Part shown: positions 59,001-64,000 of the stretch, one piece after another
Position numbering within the stretch: position 1 is the first letter of the stretch
Layout of the letters: every line of letters starts with the position of its first letter
Origin: Casuarius casuarius
Taxonomy: Eukaryota > Chordata > Aves > Casuariiformes > Casuariidae
Direction: 5' to 3'
Assembly: GCA_003342895.1 (NCBI GenBank)
Contig: PTFA01000271.1
Location: 1,179,252-1,243,251 of the forward strand
DNA: 64,000 nucleotides
Translations under genes and position numbers: made by a program
The notes under the pieces: generated by a model
Databases searched by the model: none
What the model was told of the DNA's origin: nothing
What the model saw: only the letters and a program-made list of their open reading frames with translations

Positions 59001-62000
59001 TCTATATATCCTAAAAACCCTCCTTCAGTTACCTCCTTAAAGGGGCTTTTCTACAGGCACAGCTCTTTATATAGCTAGCCCACCATATGCTTCCCAAGCC
59101 ACATGATCTGGGAGGGACTGATGCTTTAATAAGTTACTCCTGTGGAAGTATTTCTCAGAAGTCTTTCCCTAAAAGGTCAAATGTCCATTACAAATGCAGG
59201 CTGATCATTAGTCCTCCTACAGCAGCTGGCAGGTGGGACAAGGGCTGGGTGAGTGCCTGGTAACCCTTTCAGCAGTGAGTTGTGGCTAATATAACTGCAA
59301 ACATGAGAGCTCTTTTGTTGTTCCCCACTCAGCTCTCCTGCTGCTACTGCCTGGGTGCCTGTTTTGGGGACCTGCAGGGTTTAAAGCTCCAGGGGTGTCA
59401 GCGCAGCACCAACCCTCGATTCCCTTTTGGAAGTCTATTAGAAAGGAAAGAGACATGAACTTTTCCTCATAAGACTGAGTCATAGAAACAAGTAAGGAAA
59501 GATATAAAGGAGGATCACTTGTAACATGACCTCTGTAGTGTGAGCTGAATTCAGGGAGAATTGTTCACATCACAGAAGCATTAAATCTACTATGGCTGAG
59601 CATAGCAGGCAGCTTCCTGACTTCAGACTCTCTAAAGGCTGCCCTGAGTACTCACCCAGCTCTCCACAGTTGCCCAGTAGGAAAGACACTGCAAAGACCT
59701 ATTCTCTATGGAGTTATAATTGCCAGGACTGCCTTAAGGGCAAAAAGAAATCCCTCCATCTCTCCACTCAGCCCCTTGCTCTAATTTTTCTGAGTCAACT
59801 CAGAGGAAGATTATTCAATGCTTTTCCTTATAAAAACCACACAGACTCTCCAACAATGACAAGTGGCTGTTTAGGCTAACCACATGCATCCCCACAGCCC
59901 CTACTTTCTAACATATTCTTGGCAAAGCGAAAGGGACACGTTGATTTGTGGTCCTGTGGGGAGTAAATCTCCAATGGAGGCCTGAAGCCCATGCCAGTCT
60001 AGGATTAGTGAGCATGGAGTAAATACTGGCCGATGTTCAAATAATTAACCTCAAGCAAGGGCAGAGGTGCAGACATGCAAGAGAAAGATTTTAAGATATC
60101 AGTCATATTTTTCAAAGTGTCTGTGAAGATTCAGCTCTGAGGACAGGCATGTGTTGGGTTTACATTTGTGAGGTAGAAGAAGGTACAATTTAGGTTGTAC
60201 CCATCAAGAAATGGGCAAAGGTTCAGTCTGAGCTGCAATTTCTTCTACCTGAACCAGTTTGCCCAACCCTGGAGATGCTACACAAGATACTACCTTTGCT
60301 GAGGTTCTCACCTGACATCTTTCAAGGAGGGCAGAAGGGCTCAGAGAACTCCAGCTCCACCTTGGCTTATAAACTTGCCAAACATGTTTCTTGGCAAAGT
60401 AGCAGAGTCATTTCCCCAAAGGCATGGTGGTTTTGCTTTGTCTTTTACCAGGTTCTAGCCCTGTGGTGTTAGCAGTTGTCACTGGGAGACAATCCTAAAC
60501 CAAGAAAGCAAGGCAGAAAAAAAGTAAATAAATAAAAAAACCAAAAACTTTGAGACCACAACTACATACAAAAAGGACAGTTTGTTGAGCAGACAAAAGC
60601 TAAGATGGATGAAAAAAATGACTCACTTCTTTTCAAAAGTTTTTTGCTTGTTCCAAAGCAAAAACAAATGGTGGAATAAGCCACTTACATTGTGTTTAGT
60701 TGCTCTCTGTGGTTTTTACCCCTAGCCACAATTGTCTGTGTTGACTTAAGTATTATTTATAAGGTACAAGGAATGAGTTGTGCAAAAGCCAGCCAGGGAT
60801 TTGACAACCTGCAAGAAGGAGCTGGGAAGTTTTCTTGGTCTTCGCTGGGCCTGACACCCACCACCACTGCCCTTTTTCTGTCTCTTGCCCTTTTCTATCC
60901 TTGGTAGGAGGTGCTGCCATTTTTCTCTCTTCCATATTACAGGCTGGGAGTACCACTGCAGGAATATATCCAACACCAGCAGTGACAGGCACTTTCAGCA
61001 GTGAAAAAAAGTGGGCACCTAGTTAAAGAAAACATTAGATATGGAAAAGGAAAGAAGACTAATTGCTTTGGGCAGTAGTGTGGAGAGGATGTGCATATTA
61101 GTGAAGTTCTCCCACACTGCAGAAGGAGCCACCACATTACAGAAAGGGTATACAAAAAGCCATTGAATGCTCCTGCTGTGCTTATAATGTCATTTTCCCC
61201 TGAGGTGACCCTGCTGCCCAGGGATGAAAGGACACTAGTTAGAGGGAGATTCGTCACTGCTATTTGACAGAGGTGGCCAAAATGTTCCTCGCAGACAGTA
61301 ACCCCTCACCTCTGCACTGCAGGTTCTGTTTATGAAGCCATAACTACCACCTAACTGTTTCCTCTGAGTCACTTAAAGATCTTATTTCCACCACACTCTT
61401 TTCAGAGGGAGACGCACAGCCATCCGGGCTGGAATGAGATTATGATGCCCCCAAAAGATTTTACATATGCAGTGATGCACCAAGGCAGTAGGTGCAGAGA
61501 TGCTCAAGCAGGCTGTGGGCATGGCAGCCTTGGACTGCAAGGATCGATGAGGGCAGCACAGATACTTCTGAGCTGATGATATGCAAACCAGCTCAGGTCA
61601 GAAGCACTCTGGCCGTGTTTCCAGGTACTGTTGTGCAAACCCAGTCACTTTGCTTCTGGACCAGAATAATTTGTTGAAATGGCACTGTTCTACCTTGCAC
61701 TTTCTTACTGGCTCATATATCCAGTTGACAGATCCCTGTATTATGGTCTACCATGGCAAAACCACCTGGTTCCTGTCTCTCCTCCTTGTCTTTCTTGGCT
61801 CAAACATAATTTGAATTGAAATTTCTAAGCAAAACAAAAACGTTCATTTTAAACCAACTTTTCAGAACTGTATCAAAATACTTATTATTTAAGGATGCAG
61901 CAAAATGTTTCATTTCAATCAAGAATATCACATAAGTTTTGTTGTATGTTTCCAGGTCCATGTATCATGTTCGGTTGCAAGAAACCTTTGTTCCCAAAAA

Positions 62001-64000
62001 TATCTTGACACTATTTCTCCCACTCAGGATGAAAACAAACACTTACATCTTAGACCTTTCCAAGGGACAGGAATATTTTTTTTCTGTTCAGTTCTGCTCT
62101 GCTAGCTACCAGAATATGTTTGCTGCATATTGGGAATTGGAGTTGATTATTTACTGGGAAGCTGGGCATCTTTCTTGAAAGACACTTTTCATTAGAAATG
62201 GCAATAAGGCAATCTAGAGTGAGAACAGAGGAATCCTAGTCAATGACCTACATAAACTAATGCTCTGAAGCTGAATATTAGAACATCACAAACTTGCAGA
62301 GTTTGTGGGACCTTTTCTGGTTTTGATTAGCATGAAACACCCTGGCTACTTCCCCTGCCTCTCCTCCTAACGGATTGATTTTAGTTTCAAATCAGGGCAG
62401 AAGTCATATACAAGCAGCATGATTCATGTGCCTCCCACTTCAAGGCACCCTCCTCTTCTTGGAAAATAAACTGTCATTTGCTCCAAAGCTACATTTTGTT
62501 CAAGTCAGCTTTTCTAGAACCACAACCTGAGTTGTTCCGGCATATTTTGGTCTATTCCTGAGAACATCTTACTGCAGAATGCAGCAGGGTGGTGATGGGA
62601 AGAGGTTTACTGCAGGTACGTGCTGTCCATGTAGATTCAGCTCACTTAGGCTTGTTTAACACACACCACAGCAATTCATATGCAATTCACCAAGCAAATC
62701 ACAGCACTGGCACATGAACAGAATCAGAATAGGGCCCCAGACTGTGGCGAGTCCTGAAGATCAGCTTATGATCTATGCAGCCTTGTCTCCTGTAGAAAGG
62801 TTCACCCTGGATGCCTTAAGTCAAAAATAAGGGCACAGGAAACTTGCATAACCTCACAGTGATCCTTACTCTATATAAGAACTTTGGATAATCTCATCTT
62901 CCATCAAATAAAGCAAAGAGAAAAAAGGTCTAGCCCCAAAGCCAGGTAAATCTGGACCAGATACACATAGCAACTTCATCTTCCTTGCATCTTGCCATGT
63001 CCATGCTGATCCTCCCCTAAGGTTCCTTGGCAAAACCCAATTTTAAGTATGTACTTCACTACTCTCTTTTTATAAAGCGAGATATCCTGCCCCAGGCTAC
63101 CAATCTCTTTGTTTTTTACTGGTCATCCATCAGAATACAGCAAACTGCCCATGAATTCCCTGGTTCCCGCAAGCCAGCTCTTGATACTATAAATCTTGGA
63201 CTCCTTGAAATTGCATACAAAATCTTCATTGGCTCAGCCATTGTTAAGCCATGATTAATAATCAAAATAATAAAATGTAAAAAGAAAAGTTAATTACACC
63301 CATGCTGGTAACTAAAGTGAATAGATCTCTTGCACACAAAACAAATCCCTGTACATTGACTTCCTCTGAGTCACGCCCCAATACACCCAAGCCTCGCCTC
63401 ACAAAGGTATTTCTCATGTCATCATAGCCTAAAGCAAACACCTACACTCTCTTGGAGTCTGCAGAAGAGAGAACCAACCTTTCAGCTTTGGGATCAAAGG
63501 TGCAAATTCCACCATCTTCCCCAGGATGTCCTGCAATTAGTGGGTGATAATATGGAGATGGTGGCTTGGCCCGAGGTTGTTTTCCTCAAGGGAGGTACGT
63601 GATGACTTCTGCTGTAGAAGTAGGCCCCAGACATTGGGCCAGGGGTAACAAAGAAAGAGCCAGCTCCTCTGGCCTGATTCAGTGTGGCTCCTCTGAGGAC
63701 CACAGTTCAGATGGAATGAAACAAGGCTCTGACCCAATGTGCCTGATTTCCAGCTGGGGCTTGTGGAGGTGCTTGGACAAACGTTCATGGCTCTGATTCA
63801 AAAGACCACAAAAAGAGAGAGTAGGAAATGGAACAGAAGACACATGGAGTGATAAGAGAGGAATGAGGAAAGGAAGAAGGGGAAAAAAGAACAAAAAAGA
63901 GAGACTCGAGTGTTGGAAATGCTTTCTAGAAAACATGACCTCTTATTCCTCTGTGGTCTGTTTTGTCAGGTTTGTGTTTGCAATCACATCCCCATCTGTT

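Larger units (their letters stand above)
51241..64000. other. Upstream flank of TP63, distal part; no gene recognised
   Basis: About 12.8 kb of mostly unique non-coding DNA. It holds a C11/A10 tract (51593-51616), two G-rich tracts (54020-54042, 56040-56060), a weak MIR-like stretch near 55140-55260 and an inverted repeat around 60375-60397. No exon with a recognisable peptide was found on either strand. Confidence 0.65.

Noticed and set aside
27721..63375. AP-1 sites TGAGTCA/TGACTCA scattered through intron 1 and the flank
   Set aside because: The roughly seven seen are about the chance expectation for this motif, with no clustering.
33466..64000. 3' end of TPRG1, the neighbour upstream of TP63 in mammals
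   Set aside because: No peptide matching the remembered TPRG1 C-terminus on either strand.
1..64000. CRISPR arrays, operons, prophage or intact mobile elements
   Set aside because: The sequence is intron-rich vertebrate DNA; no spaced identical repeats, compact gene runs or transposase/reverse-transcriptase frames were seen.

Overview
The window is vertebrate nuclear DNA carrying the 5' end of the tumour-protein-63 gene, TP63, on the minus strand. Three coding exons can be read directly: exon 1 (33314-33375), exon 2 (10429-10557) and exon 3 (9503-9635). Their phases, consensus splice sites and lengths (62, 129 and 133 coding bases) fit together exactly and encode the first 108 residues of the long TAp63 form. 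This is the transactivation N-terminus, upstream of the point where TA and deltaN transcripts merge. The deltaN-specific exon and the DNA-binding-domain exons are not here; they should lie beyond position 1.

Organism: a non-mammalian amniote, most likely a sauropsid (bird, crocodilian or turtle). The protein is p63 but about 80% identical to the human N-terminus as I remember it. Intron 1 (22.8 kb) is several-fold shorter than my recollection of the human intron. Repeats are sparse: old MIR/CORE-SINE-like remnants and short simple repeats. I found no Alu, L1 or obvious CR1 3' end. I cannot resolve the species.

Layout, in plus coordinates: 1-9502 is the start of intron 3, with a CpG-rich patch at about 960-1490. 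9503-9635 is exon 3, 9636-10428 the short intron 2, 10429-10557 exon 2. 10558-33313 is intron 1, with several MIR remnants and a second CpG-rich patch at about 31960-32260, close to exon 1. 33314 to about 33465 is exon 1 with its 5' UTR. 33466-64000 is upstream flank in which I recognise no gene; it holds AT-rich, homeodomain-motif-rich blocks (44470-44640, 50940-51235) that look like candidate regulatory DNA.

The most notable coding observation is a leucine at the first anchor of the FxxxWxxL transactivation helix (normally Phe16 of TAp63). Open reading frames elsewhere look like chance: low complexity, overlapping on both strands, and unlike any family I recognise. Nothing resembles a prokaryotic system, CRISPR array, virus or intact transposon.
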